Shown: positions 45,827 to 55,688, counted from the first letter of the stretch. The stretch is DNA of 64,000 bases from Marinobacter gelidimuriae (GCF_000372805.1 NZ_KB889930.1:1-64000), one strand, 5' to 3'. Numbers and translations: made by a program. The notes: a model not told the origin generated them from the letters alone.

Positions 45827-46414
45827 TCAGCCAATGCCGAGGCACTGGGTGAAAAATACGCGAACAAATCGTTCCATCGGCTCTGTCGATTTCACAACTT
45901 TGGATCTCAGAATCGCGCCTTCCCAGCCAGACAGCAAAACACGGGCAGCATCTGAAGGATCAATGCTCGCATCAATGTCACCGGCAGTTTGCGCTTCGGC
46001 AATGCAGCGTTCAAAACGCTTTTCCCAAGCGCAGAACACCTTGTCCAGTCGAACACGGAATATCTCGTCTTGCCCCGCAAGCTCCTGTCCCAGATTGCCA
46101 ATAAGGCAACCACGGGTGCAGTCGCAACTCGTCATGTTGTCAAAGCCGGTATCAAAGTAGGCACGCAGGCGGTCAACGCAGGAACGACTACTGTCGTTGA
46201 GAATCTGGTCTAGCTTTTCATCGTATTCCTCGGCGAAGGTGTCAATGATCGCAAGGCCGAAGTCATTTTTACTGCTAAAATAGTGATAGAACGAGCCTTT
46301 CGGCACGCCAGCAACCGTCAGGATGCCATTGATGCCGGTCGCACCAAAGCCCTTGGTGCCGATAAGGTCAGCGCCGGTTTGAATAATAAGATTGCGTGTG
46401 TCGTTCGTCGTCAT
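45827..46414 (-). CDS. TetR-family repressor, NemR-like
   Basis: A 195-residue TetR regulator with HTH at about residues 26-47 (GATGINGILTVAGVPKGSFY) and a ligand domain holding Cys97, Cys99 and Cys103 in CDCTRGCLIGNLGQEL. NemR senses electrophiles and hypochlorite through a Cys in the same GCLIG-type segment. The gene sits upstream of nemA and the SDR gene on the same strand and divergent from frmA. A TAGAC/GTCTA operator lies 12 bases before its ATG, fitting autoregulation. The NemR assignment is by motif and neighbours. Confidence 0.83.
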   Translation of the reverse strand: MTTNDTRNLIIQTGADLIGTKGFGATGINGILTVAGVPKGSFYHYFSSKNDFGLAIIDTFAEEYDEKLDQILNDSSRSCVDRLRAYFDTGFDNMTSCDCTRGCLIGNLGQELAGQDEIFRVRLDKVFCAWEKRFERCIAEAQTAGDIDASIDPSDAARVLLSGWEGAILRSKVVKSTEPMERFVRVFFTQCLGIG

Positions 46415-46425
46415 GGCATCTATAC

Positions 46426-46440
46426 TAGACCGGTCGTCTA
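46426..46440. promoter_or_regulatory. Operator candidate ahead of the TetR gene
   Basis: TAGAC-CGGTC-GTCTA, with a GACCGGTC palindrome inside it, sits between the regulator and the divergent frmA gene. It shares both half-sites with the copy before nemA but has a five-base instead of a two-base centre. It could control both the regulator and frmA. Confidence 0.55.
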
Positions 46441-46477
46441 TAATCCGTCAAACTCTCAGTATCCGGAATAACCGTAA

Positions 46478-47641
<1,164 letters not shown>

Positions 47642-47657
47642 GCTTCTTCTCAGGACC

Positions 47658-47726
47658 GGGGACAGATTTGAAATCTGTCCCCAAGGCCAAGAAGCAGGAT
47701 AGGGGACAGACTTTAAGTCTGTCCCC
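47658..47726. repeat. Two REP-like 25-bp perfect palindromes (GGGGACAG type)
   Basis: 47658-47682 is a perfect palindrome starting GGGGACAGATTT; 47702-47726 is a second starting GGGGACAGACTT, separated by 19 bases. A half-copy (TTTGTCCCC) follows around 47732-47742. A GCTTCTT/AAGAAGC pair flanks the first. GGGGACAG palindromes are known as REP sequences served by RAYT (Y1) transposases in many gammaproteobacteria. No RAYT gene is in this window. They also sit between convergent frmA and the ompA-like gene, where they could end transcription from both sides. Confidence 0.85.
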
Positions 47727-47744
47727 GGTCAAGTTTGTCCCCGG

Positions 47745-48791
47745 TCATCGGTCGGTCAGCTTTATTTCGATGCGCCGGTTTTCCTGTAAGGCTTCTGGTG
47801 TGGTTCCATCAGCAACCGGGAAGAACTCACCAAAACCCGCCGCGACCATGCGGTTTTGCGGCACGCTCTGATCGGCCAGGTAGCGCACTACCGAGACAGC
47901 GCGTGCGGTTGAAAGCTCCCAGTTGGAAGGGAACTGCGGTGTATTGATGGGAATCCGATCGGTATGGCCATCAATGCGCAGAATCCACTCTAGGTCTGCG
48001 GGGATGGTTTCAACCACATCCAGCAGCACTCCGGCAAGCTTGTCGAGTTCGCGTTTGCCTTCTGCGCCGAGAAGGGCCGAACCGGAAGCGAACAGCAACT
48101 CGGATGGCAGCAGGAAGCGATCGCCAACAATGCGGATGTTTTCATTGGCGGCCAGAATGTTCCTCAACCGGGCGAAAAACTCAGACTGGTACTGCTCCAG
48201 CTGGTTGATCCGCTCCGCCAGCAGTGTGTTCAGGCGCCGGCTGACACTTTTCAGCTCGTCTTCTTTACCGACGGTCATTTCTTTTTGCAGTTTAAGCGCA
48301 GTGGTTATCTGTCGTAGCTGGTTCTGCAGCGATGCAATCTGGTTGGATAGCCGCATGATCATATTTTGTTGGCTGTTGGAAAGCTCATCCTTGTTATCCA
48401 GCTCCTGGTTCATACCCGCCAGATCTTCAGCCCGGGCTTCCGCGTCGGCGGTTTGCCGCATTAATTGATCGCGGGACGCTTCCAGCCGTTGCTGCAGGTC
48501 TTCATTCTGGGCAAGACTGTCGCTGAAGCTGTCTTGAACCATGAGCATTTGCTGCTCTAGAGCAGCCGTAGTGTCCTGCTCCAGCCCCAACAACTGAGAT
48601 ATTTCGTTTAGCCGCTGGTTCAGCTGGGCCAGTTCGGAATTGCGGTCAGAAAGCGTCTGCGATAGAAAAAGCTGGCTTACCACGTAAACCAGCAACATGA
48701 ATATCACCAGCATCAGCAGGGCCGAAAGGGCGTCTACATACCCTGGCCAAACATTGGTGGTGCTTCGGCTTCGGCGTCTGGACCCAATCAT
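47745..48791 (-). CDS. OmpA/MotB-type peptidoglycan-binding protein
   Basis: A 348-residue protein: one N-terminal helix (YVDALSALLMLVIFMLLVYV), a long coiled coil (about residues 48-215) and a C-terminal OmpA domain with RIDGHTDRIPIN and NWELSTARAVSVVRYL. It is the stator-like partner of the MotA/ExbB-like protein encoded just upstream, with which it overlaps by four bases. Such pairs are widespread in proteobacteria and probably use ion flow at the cell wall; they are distinct from flagellar MotAB. The Asp in the helix (VDAL) would be the ion-carrying residue. Confidence 0.82.
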   Translation of the reverse strand: MIGSRRRSRSTTNVWPGYVDALSALLMLVIFMLLVYVVSQLFLSQTLSDRNSELAQLNQRLNEISQLLGLEQDTTAALEQQMLMVQDSFSDSLAQNEDLQQRLEASRDQLMRQTADAEARAEDLAGMNQELDNKDELSNSQQNMIMRLSNQIASLQNQLRQITTALKLQKEMTVGKEDELKSVSRRLNTLLAERINQLEQYQSEFFARLRNILAANENIRIVGDRFLLPSELLFASGSALLGAEGKRELDKLAGVLLDVVETIPADLEWILRIDGHTDRIPINTPQFPSNWELSTARAVSVVRYLADQSVPQNRMVAAGFGEFFPVADGTTPEALQENRRIEIKLTDR

Positions 48792-49516
48792 GGCTGGCGT
48801 TCATTGCTGGTGAACGGGTCCAGAAGGTTGGTGACGCCGGTCAGCCATTCTTCCAGCCCGTCATAGAAACGGTTTTGGGCATGGCCGGCCTGAATATCAA
48901 GAAAACCGAGTATCAGGGAGCCACCCAGGCCAAACAGCGACGAGCTGAACGCCGTGCCCATACCCTGCAAGGGTGTTAGCAGGCCGGCCTGGAGGTCTGC
49001 AAACACCTTGCTGAAATCACCCTGGCCCATGTCCAGGTTGGTAATCACCGCACCCACCGCATTGATGGTCCCCAGCAAGCCCCAAAAGGTGCCAAGAAGC
49101 CCCAGAAAAACCAACAGGTTGATAAAGTAGCGGGTGATCTCGCGCTGCTCATCCATGCGGGAATGAATGCCATCCAGAACCGTACGCAGTGACATGGTAG
49201 AGAGCGTAAAACGGTCACGTTTTGAATCTTCGCCCAGTTGCCTGGCCAGCGGCTTGAGCAGGCGGGGTTCTTCCAGCACTGACAGGCCTGATTGGCCAGT
49301 GCGGAACTGGGAAATCCAGCGCAGCTCGGGAAACAATACGAACACCTGACGATAGGTGAGGCCGATGCCAACAATGAGTACGCAAAGAATCAACAGGTTG
49401 AAAACCCAGTTGGCCATAAAGGCGGTTATCAGCGGTTGGTGAATCAATACGCCGACGACGGCAACAATCGCCAGAAAAAACGTCATCCAGAAAAGGGTAT
49501 GCTTTGGATTGCTCAT
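48788..49516 (-). CDS. MotA/TolQ/ExbB-type proton channel protein
   Basis: A 242-residue membrane protein with helices near residues 8-28, 35-55 and two C-terminal ones: FINLLVFLGLLGTFWGLLGT and LLTPLQGMGTAFSSSLFGLG, the typical ExbB/MotA core. First gene of the two-gene operon with the OmpA-type partner. I considered the Zorya defence system, which has a similar pair, but the ZorC/ZorD or ZorE genes are missing. Confidence 0.82.
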   Translation of the reverse strand: MSNPKHTLFWMTFFLAIVAVVGVLIHQPLITAFMANWVFNLLILCVLIVGIGLTYRQVFVLFPELRWISQFRTGQSGLSVLEEPRLLKPLARQLGEDSKRDRFTLSTMSLRTVLDGIHSRMDEQREITRYFINLLVFLGLLGTFWGLLGTINAVGAVITNLDMGQGDFSKVFADLQAGLLTPLQGMGTAFSSSLFGLGGSLILGFLDIQAGHAQNRFYDGLEEWLTGVTNLLDPFTSNERQP

Positions 49517-49655
49517 AAAAAAGTCACCCTGTTGAGATTTTCGTCAAAACGTTAGCACAGACTGGCGGATGTTAATGCTTAATTGGCGGGAAATTATGGG
49601 AGTGAGGGTTCCCCAGCGAGGCAAAATGCCAAGCCAGGGTTGGGCATTACGAACT

Positions 49656-50339
49656 TTAGCCTTCGAGCAGGGTCTGTACCACAGCCTTGGCCGCGCCCTC
49701 GGAGGAAGCCGGGTTCTGGCCGGTAATCAGTTTGCTGTCAACCACCACATAAGGTGCCCAGTCGTCGCCACAGCTGTAATCGCCGGTGTTTTCTTTCAAC
49801 ATGTCTTCCACCAGGAAAGGCACCAGTTTGGTTAGCTGAACCGCTTCTTCTTCGGAATTGGAGAAGCCGGTGACTTTACGGCCGCCGACGATATTCTGGT
49901 TGGGCTTCACTTCTACGTTTTTGAACACGCCAGGCGCATGGCAAACCGCGCTGATGACTTTATCCTGCTCGTAGGCGCGTTTGATCAGCGCTATGGAATG
50001 CTTGTCGTTGGCCAAATCCCAAAGCGGGCCGTGGCCGCCGGGGTAAAAGATGGCGTCGTAGTCGTTCATGTCCACGTCGGCGAGTTTTCGGGTGCTGGCC
50101 AGGGACTCTTTACCGTGTGCATCTTCTGAAAAGCGCTTTGTGGTGTCTGTTAAGGCACCTTCGGCTTCACTGGCCGGGTCGACTGGCGGCTTGCCGCCTT
50201 TGGGCGAGGCAATGGTGATGTGAGCACCAGCGTCTTTGAATACGTAATAAGGTGCGGTGAATTCTTCCAGCCAAAAACCGGTTTTTTTGCCGGTGTCGCC
50301 GAGTTGATCGTGAGACGTCAAAACCATCAGGATCTTCAT
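49656..50339 (-). CDS. DJ-1/PfpI family type 1 glutamine amidotransferase-like protein (Hsp31-like)
   Basis: A 227-residue protein with the Hsp31/glyoxalase III-like arrangement: TGFWLEEFTAPYYVFKDAG (Glu near 26), IFYPGGHGPLWDL and the nucleophile elbow ISAVCHAPG (Cys near 133). Such proteins convert methylglyoxal to lactate or act on glycated or stressed proteins. It stands alone, near the electrophile-defence cluster. The regulatory setting is not clear. Confidence 0.85.
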   Translation of the reverse strand: MKILMVLTSHDQLGDTGKKTGFWLEEFTAPYYVFKDAGAHITIASPKGGKPPVDPASEAEGALTDTTKRFSEDAHGKESLASTRKLADVDMNDYDAIFYPGGHGPLWDLANDKHSIALIKRAYEQDKVISAVCHAPGVFKNVEVKPNQNIVGGRKVTGFSNSEEEAVQLTKLVPFLVEDMLKENTGDYSCGDDWAPYVVVDSKLITGQNPASSEGAAKAVVQTLLEG

Positions 50340-50442
50340 AAAAATCCGCCCTTTTTAAGCAATTAGTGAGTTACGGTGTGTTGTCCGTACAATAATAGCT
50401 TGTGCCATAGCGGCGAAAATTCAACCTGAGAGAGTTTTAATC

Positions 50443-51210
50443 ATGACGCCGGATTCCAATGACCTGTGGTTTTTACCCCTTGGTGGCACCGGCGAGATAG
50501 GCATGAACCTGAATTTGTATGGCCACGATGGCCGTTGGCTAATGGTGGACTGCGGCGTAACCTTCCCAAAACCGGGCCGTTTGGCGGCAGACGGCAGCAT
50601 GCACCATCACGGCGAACCGCCGGTACAGATGGCAGACCCCGCATTTATTGCCGATCGCCGCGAAACGCTCTGTGGCCTGGTGATTACCCACGCCCACGAA
50701 GACCATGTGGGTGGCGCTGACCCATTCCATACCCGATCCCAACGCGCTGATGATCCGCACGCCGGTAGGCAATATTTTCCACAGCGGCGACTGGAAGCTG
50801 GACGACCAGCCGCTGATTGGCCATGGCTAATTCCAAACAGACATTCACGGATTTGGCGCTTGAGGGCAGAGTTGATCGCCGCGTTGATCGGCCAACTGCA
50901 GGGAATGGGGGTTAAGGTTATTACCGCCGAGCAGAGCGACTTGCCGATACACGCGTCCGGCCACCCGGCGCAGGAAGAACTTGAGGCCATGTATCGCTGG
51001 GTTCAGCCAGCCGTTGCCATTCCCGTTCATGGGGAAGAAGAGCATATGGCCGTACATGCCCGGCTGGCAAAGCAAACCGGGGTGCCCAAAACCCTGGTGG
51101 GCCGCAACGGCGACTTGTTCATGATTCGCCCGGTGCCCGGTATGCGCCGTCAAATTACCGAAACAGGGCGCCTTGGTTGGTTCAAGGAGGCGTTGGTGCG
51201 GGTGGTTTAA
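50443..51210 (+). pseudogene. RNase J-like MBL-fold hydrolase, two internal deletions
   Basis: The N-terminal part is normal: FLPLGGTGEIGMNLNLYGHD, MVDCGVTFP and the metal motif VITHAHEDHVGG (about residues 77-88). The frame then changes: a second frame reads IPDPNALMIRTPVGNIFHSG, then DWKLDDQPLIGHG and a stop at about 50830. From about 50855 the first frame resumes with ELIAALIGQLQGMGVKVITA and HASGHPAQEELEAMYRWVQP to the end. Two pieces of the middle (over 150 residues in all, compared with an expected length of about 450) are absent, including part of the beta-CASP region. Function in RNA processing is not expected. Confidence 0.8.
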
Positions 51211-51310
51211 GCGCGTTGGCGGCCGCAGTCTGGCTGTTCGCTTGCTATCTGGATAGACTACTTCCAAACCCTGCAAACGTAAAAATACTCACTCATACAA
51301 GGCTCAAACC

Positions 51311-51736
51311 GTGGCGATATGGACTCGAATTCCGACCAAAGAAGATCTGCTCAAGAGCTGTCAGAACACCGCTGTCAGCCACCTGGGTATCGAATTTCTG
51401 GAAGTGGGTGACAACTTCCTAAAGGGCCGTATGCCCGTTGACAAGCGCACTGTTCAGCCATTTGGCGTTCTGCACGGTGGCTCCTCGGTTCTGCTGGCCG
51501 AGACCTTGGGTAGCATGGCTGCTAACCACTGCCTGCGCGATCAGGGTACCGTGGCGGTGGGCCTTGAAATCAATGCGAACCATCTTCGCCCCGTCACCAA
51601 CGGCTGGGTTTACGGCACTGCGACAGCGATTCATCTTGGCAGCACTACCCAGGTGTGGGACATAGTGATTGAAAACGAACAAGGTAAAAAAACCTGCGTT
51701 TCCCGCCTGACCATGGCCGTTACCAAGGCTCGCTAG
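51311..51736 (+). CDS. Hotdog-fold thioesterase (PaaI/YdiI/MenI type)
   Basis: A 141-residue acyl-CoA thioesterase. The catalytic segment FGVLHGGSSVLLAETLGSMA (His near 55, Glu near 64) is typical of the YdiI/PaaI group, which hydrolyses aromatic or short acyl-CoA. The GTG at 51311 fits the N-terminal MAIWTRIPTKEDL seen in YdiI-like proteins. It stands alone between the RNase J-like relic and the rhodanese gene. Confidence 0.85.
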   Translation: MAIWTRIPTKEDLLKSCQNTAVSHLGIEFLEVGDNFLKGRMPVDKRTVQPFGVLHGGSSVLLAETLGSMAANHCLRDQGTVAVGLEINANHLRPVTNGWVYGTATAIHLGSTTQVWDIVIENEQGKKTCVSRLTMAVTKAR

Positions 51737-51775
51737 GCCTGCCTGTTATACCCTGCCATTGCCTGCACCCGGCTG

Positions 51776-52156
51776 CTAATCGAAGCTGGGCATTTCTGGC
51801 TTGGCCTGCGGCTTGTCCGCTGCCTGCCAGGCTTCAAAGCCGCCTTCTATAATCTGTACATTCCTATAGCCCAATTCTTGTAATGCCTTGGCTGCCAAAG
51901 CCGAGCGTCCTGAGTTCTTGCAGTAAAGCACAATGCCCAGGCCACGGTTATCCAGTGTGGGGTCGTTGCTGAATTTGAACTCGAGCAAACCGCGGGAAAT
52001 ATTCATGGCGTGAGGAATGTGGCTTTGGCGGTACTCGTCGCCGTCGCGGACGTCAATCAGCAAATCTGCATTCTGGATAGCATCATCGGCATTGGCCAGT
52101 GGCGTTTCCTGAATGTGTAATTTGGCCTCGGCGACCAAGTCGTGAACGGTTTTCAT
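51776..52156 (-). CDS. Single-domain rhodanese
   Basis: A 126-residue rhodanese-homology protein: LLIDVRDGDEYRQSHIPHAM and the active-site loop YCKNSGRSA with Cys79. It transfers sulfane sulfur, for example from thiosulfate or persulfides. No signal peptide, so cytoplasmic. Convergent with the hotdog gene; possibly linked in function to the persulfide-dioxygenase-like enzyme at 22.6 kb. Confidence 0.85.
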   Translation of the reverse strand: MKTVHDLVAEAKLHIQETPLANADDAIQNADLLIDVRDGDEYRQSHIPHAMNISRGLLEFKFSNDPTLDNRGLGIVLYCKNSGRSALAAKALQELGYRNVQIIEGGFEAWQAADKPQAKPEMPSFD

Positions 52157-52252
52157 GGTGAATCCTCGCTTTGAAATAAGGTTATTCTAAAATTGAATAA
52201 AATAGCATTGTGCCACTTTTAACCTTTGACTCAAAGAGCACCCGGCTCTAGT

Positions 52253-52395
52253 TTACTCCGCTGGTTCCGAAAAATTTGTGGCCGTCACATAGTTGTTGCG
52301 GCCGGCGTGTTTGGCCTGGTGCTGGCTGCGAAATACTTCGCCGCTGTCCAAAACACTCAGTATCGGGCAGCGCTCTTGCGGGTCGAGATCCGCGC
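52253..52395 (-). pseudogene. Diguanylate cyclase (GGDEF) C-terminal tail relic
   Basis: The minus strand reads HQAKHAGRNNYVTATNFSEP, then AE and a stop at 52253. The AKHAGRNNY run is the usual end of a GGDEF domain. Upstream of it the frame (DLDPQERCPILSVLDSGEVF) does not look like the rest of GGDEF, so the fragment is joined to other sequence. It appears to be a short fossil in the region ahead of the DUF2235 gene. Confidence 0.5.
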
Positions 52396-52466
52396 TACGG
52401 CGAAAACGCAGAGCCTGACTATACTAAATAACAGGTATACGCCGTGTGGCTAACGAGGACAGCACT

Positions 52467-53189
52467 ATGGCCAAACGGATTGTTATTTGCGCAGACGGCA
52501 CCTGGAACAGGCCAGAAGAAGACCTGCAGAGGGATTTCCCAACCAACGTTTTGCGGTTGGCCAGAGCGATAACGCCTATCGCAGCGGACGGCCTGCCACA
52601 GCAGGTGTTTTATGACTGGGGCATAGGTTCGTATCATAACGCACTAATTGGCGGAGTAACGGGCCAGGGCCTGCACAAGAACATTCTGGATGGCTATCGC
52701 TACCTGGTTCAGAACTACGCACCGGGTGACGAAATCTATTTGTTCGGTTTCAGTCGCGGGGCCTACACCGTGCGGGCGCTGTGTGGGTTGATCAACAACT
52801 GCGGCATTCTCAAACGGGTAGACGCAGCGCGCATTCAGCAGGGATTTGAACACTACAAAAAGTCAGGAAGAGACTACGCACCTGAAGGCGCGCAGTCTCT
52901 GGCTTTTCGCGCAGCGCACAGCCATCCGTCCCGGCAGGTTCGTTTTGTTGGCGTGTGGGATACGGTTGGTGCCCTGGGTGTGCCTTTTTCCCTGATGGGC
53001 CTGTTTGACAGCAAAGGCGAATTCTACGACACCAAACTGGGTAGTAACGTGAGTTTTGCCCGACCATTAATTCGGCCTTTGCAGGTGTCAGACATCGAAA
53101 CCCGGCTTCACGAGTCGGTTGGCAAACGCTGGCGTCGCGATCCGGATTATCGCCCGCCCAACCTGAAAACGGTTGGCTTTGATGGCTAA
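52467..53189 (+). pseudogene. DUF2235 alpha/beta-hydrolase-like protein, internally deleted
   Basis: The N-terminal two thirds match DUF2235: KRIVICADGTWNRPEED, DWGIGSYHN, YLFGFSRGAYTVRALCGL (nucleophile Ser in GFSRGA) and VRFVGVWDTVGALGVPFS. After SNVSFARP the reading jumps to SDIETRLHESVGKRWRRDPD, the C-terminal end of the family. About 90-100 residues between, with the VHSDVGGGY-type motif that supplies another active-site residue, are missing; the frame is kept. 240 instead of about 340 residues. DUF2235 domains occur in type VI effectors and in housekeeping hydrolases. Start placed at the ATG 52467 behind a GAGG site. An activity is unlikely. Confidence 0.7.
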
Positions 53190-53251
53190 GCATCTTATGG
53201 TGAAGTGGAAATTCCACGATTGAACCGCAACTACAAAAAGGCGAAACAGTA

Positions 53252-54316
53252 ATGCGCAAATTGTATATGGCCACTTTGGCCCTGGCCGCAACCCTGGCGA
53301 CATCTTCAGCATTGGCTGAGGAAACTTATAACCTGCGACTGGCGGAAACCTGGGGCCCCAACTCGCCCATATTGGGGGACACCACCAAACACATGGCAGA
53401 GATGGCAGAAACCATGTCGGGCGGACGGCTGAAGATCCGTATTGACTCGTCCAACAAGCATAAAGCGCCTTTTGGCATTTTCGATATGGTGCGCAACGGT
53501 CAATACGACATGGGCCACACGGCCTCTTATTACTATAAGGGCAGCATTCCTAACGCCATGTACTTCACCACCACGCCTTTTGGCATGATTGCGCCAGAGC
53601 AGTACGCCTGGTTCTATCACGGTGGCGGCATGGAGCTGGCACAGAAGGTTTACCAGCCTTTTGGCCTGCTGTCGTTTCCCGGTGGCAACACCGGCAACCA
53701 GATGGGCGGCTGGTTTCGTGAGGAAATCACCTCATTGGATGACCTGAAGGGCATTAAAATGCGCACCCCGGGGTTCGCGGGTGAAGTGATGTCAGAGCTG
53801 GGTGTTGCGGTAACCAACATTCCGCCGGGCGAACTCTATAGCGCCCTTGAGCGCGGTACCATCGACGCCGTTGAGTGGGTAGGCCCGGCTCTGGATTTGC
53901 AGATGGGCTTTCACCAGATTGCCAAATACTATTATTCCGGCTGGCAGGAACCCGGCGCTGAAACCCAGTTTCTGATTAACGAGAAAACCTGGAACAAGCT
54001 GCCAGAAGACCTGCAGGAAATTCTGCGTGTGGCCATGCGCACTGCGGCCTATGACATGTACATCCAGAGCACCCATGAAAGCGGCGTGGCCTGGAGCCGT
54101 ATGCAGCAGGATTACCCGGACGTTACCCACAAAATCTTCCCGCCGGAAGTCATCAGCGCTCTGCGCGATGTTACCGAAAGACTGTTGAAAGAGGCCAGCG
54201 ACGCAGACCCGCTAGCAAAAGAAATCATTACTTCCCAGCAGGAGTACCTAAAGCAGGTGCGCCAGTGGACTAACATTTCTGATAAGGCGTATCTGAACTC
54301 GGTTGTTAACGAATAA
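53252..54316 (+). CDS. TRAP transporter substrate-binding protein (DctP, TakP-like)
   Basis: A 354-residue periplasmic protein with signal peptide (LALAATLATSSALA, cleavage near 22) and the DctP fold. GGNTGNQMGGWFREEI and RGTIDAVEWVGPALDLQMGF resemble TakP-type proteins that bind 2-oxo acids as a metal salt; the conserved Arg is in KMRTPGFAGEV. No DctQ/DctM genes accompany it; the TRAP membrane genes at 57.3-59.3 kb have their own binding protein and opposite orientation. It may be an orphan left by deletion, or work with a remote membrane pair. Confidence 0.85.
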   Translation: MRKLYMATLALAATLATSSALAEETYNLRLAETWGPNSPILGDTTKHMAEMAETMSGGRLKIRIDSSNKHKAPFGIFDMVRNGQYDMGHTASYYYKGSIPNAMYFTTTPFGMIAPEQYAWFYHGGGMELAQKVYQPFGLLSFPGGNTGNQMGGWFREEITSLDDLKGIKMRTPGFAGEVMSELGVAVTNIPPGELYSALERGTIDAVEWVGPALDLQMGFHQIAKYYYSGWQEPGAETQFLINEKTWNKLPEDLQEILRVAMRTAAYDMYIQSTHESGVAWSRMQQDYPDVTHKIFPPEVISALRDVTERLLKEASDADPLAKEIITSQQEYLKQVRQWTNISDKAYLNSVVNE

Positions 54317-54371
54317 ACAGGCGGAACACCAGGATTTGGCAGAGTCAAAAACGGGTTAGCGGGCAAAAAGA

Positions 54372-55152
54372 ATGAATATATTCGTCGATGAATCGGGATC
54401 ATTCGTAGACGCCCCAACCGTTGGTGCGTTCAATGCTGTAGCCGCATACATGAGCCCCGAACGTGACCGGCGCCAGCTATCGAGAGATACTTGCATCCCT
54501 AAAACGTTCAGCCGGCGCCCCTGCAAACTCCGAGATCAAGCTCAAAAATTTAAGCGAGCAGCAATATTTCAGTTTTTTGCACCAGCTATTTGGGTTGGCT
54601 GGTGCGCTTTATGCCGTGGCAACTGATGCGGGGCTGAACCAAGCTGCTGCAGTAGCAGAACATCAATTTGAACAGGCTGCCAGGGTGGTCGTTCACAAAG
54701 AAAAAATGGTGCATAAGACTGGGCAAAATAGCTTGCAGGCTCTGTCAGAACGTGTGGCCTCGTTGGCACCCCAGTTGTATGTTCAACTTCATTGCCAAGT
54801 GAACCTTTTCGAAGCCATTTTAAGAAACGGAGTCCTATGTTTTGTTCAACGCACGCCGAGGAGCTTGGGGACTTTTCGGTGGAGGATTGATCAGAAAAAT
54901 TCCACTAGAACTGAATACGAGACGGCGTTTACGCAGTCTATTTCTCTGGATGACCCAATGCCAATGTTAAAAGGTGCAGATTATTCTGCGTTTAGTCGTT
55001 TTGATTGGAGTCCGGAGGAAAAGCCAACTTATCTGCGAGATGCTTATGGCATTGATATTGACAACAAAGAGCTGGCCACAAATATTGGAATGTTAGAGCC
55101 AATTGCAAAACTCTCGGATAGTACAGGCCTAACAAGGCCACAGGTAATATAA
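54372..55152 (+). pseudogene. DUF3800 family protein with a frameshift
   Basis: The start MNIFVDESGSFVDAPTVGAF and AVAAYMSPERDRR is typical of DUF3800, a family with an RNase H-like DE-type start seen in mobile and defence regions. Around 54455-54475 the coding frame changes: the rest (SYREILASLKRSAGAPANSE, then IKLKNLSEQQYFSFLHQLFG to RPQVI) is in the next frame up to the stop at 55152. One small insertion or deletion would restore a protein of about 260 residues. Otherwise it looks complete, so the loss may be recent or a sequencing error. An IS relic follows 50 bases downstream. Confidence 0.75.
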
Positions 55153-55205
55153 ATGAGATAAATTCCCAGTTAAAGCTTTAAGCCGGGGCTATTACATCAA
55201 TCTGC

Positions 55206-55688
55206 TCAAATATTGCTCAATATCTGTTTTTCCGCACAAAGGAATCGTCGGCTAGTCACTTCTGCCAGTGGAATGGCGACCTGGCTGTCATGCAGTGAGG
55301 CTGAGGTCAGCAGGCAGCTAATCGGAATGCCACCATCGCTGGCATCAATGTGAAGTTTGTAACCAATCCAACTCGTTTTGTATCCCTTACTATTCCGTTT
55401 GCTACCCACATTACAGGCGCTTGGTAAATCAGCCTTCCGGTTATAGACGGCCTTGGCGACAAAAGCGCGAGCGATTGCACACCTGCTTTCTAGCGGTCGT
55501 CCCGGAACTCGACCCACATACGGCAGGTGTGTTTCAACTTGAATCAGTTCCAAAGCTTCAACCAGTTGTTTTTGTTTATCGGTTAGCTCGCCTAGATCTT
55601 CTTCTAGCCATGAGAAAAGAGTGCTTTGAAAGTGGTTCCAAATACTGGATAATCCAATGCGTGTCTGGTTCATTAAAGTCTGACCCAA
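55206..55688 (-). pseudogene. IS5-type transposase, internally deleted and 3'-truncated
   Basis: The reading MNQTRIGLSSIWNHFQSTLF and LTDKQKQLVEALELIQVETH up to AFVAKAVYN is the N-terminus of a DDE transposase of the IS4/IS5 superfamily. It is joined in frame to RKADLPSACNVGSKRNSKGY, then WIGYKLHIDASDGGIPISCL, the central part. About 100 residues in between, with the first catalytic Asp, are missing, and the C-terminal third with the catalytic Glu is also gone. The element cannot move. Terminal inverted repeats were not identified. Confidence 0.8.

Noticed and set aside
47745..49516. MotA-like plus OmpA-like pair as a Zorya defence system (ZorA/ZorB).
   Set aside because: Zorya needs ZorC/ZorD or ZorE next to the pair; the neighbours are frmA with REP palindromes and a DJ-1 family gene. 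The pair matches the common housekeeping MotA/OmpA-type operon.
54372..54626. The first DUF3800 frame as a complete small protein of 84 residues.
   Set aside because: Only its first 34 or so codons match the family; the remainder is the next frame read wrongly. It is the 5' part of one frameshifted gene.
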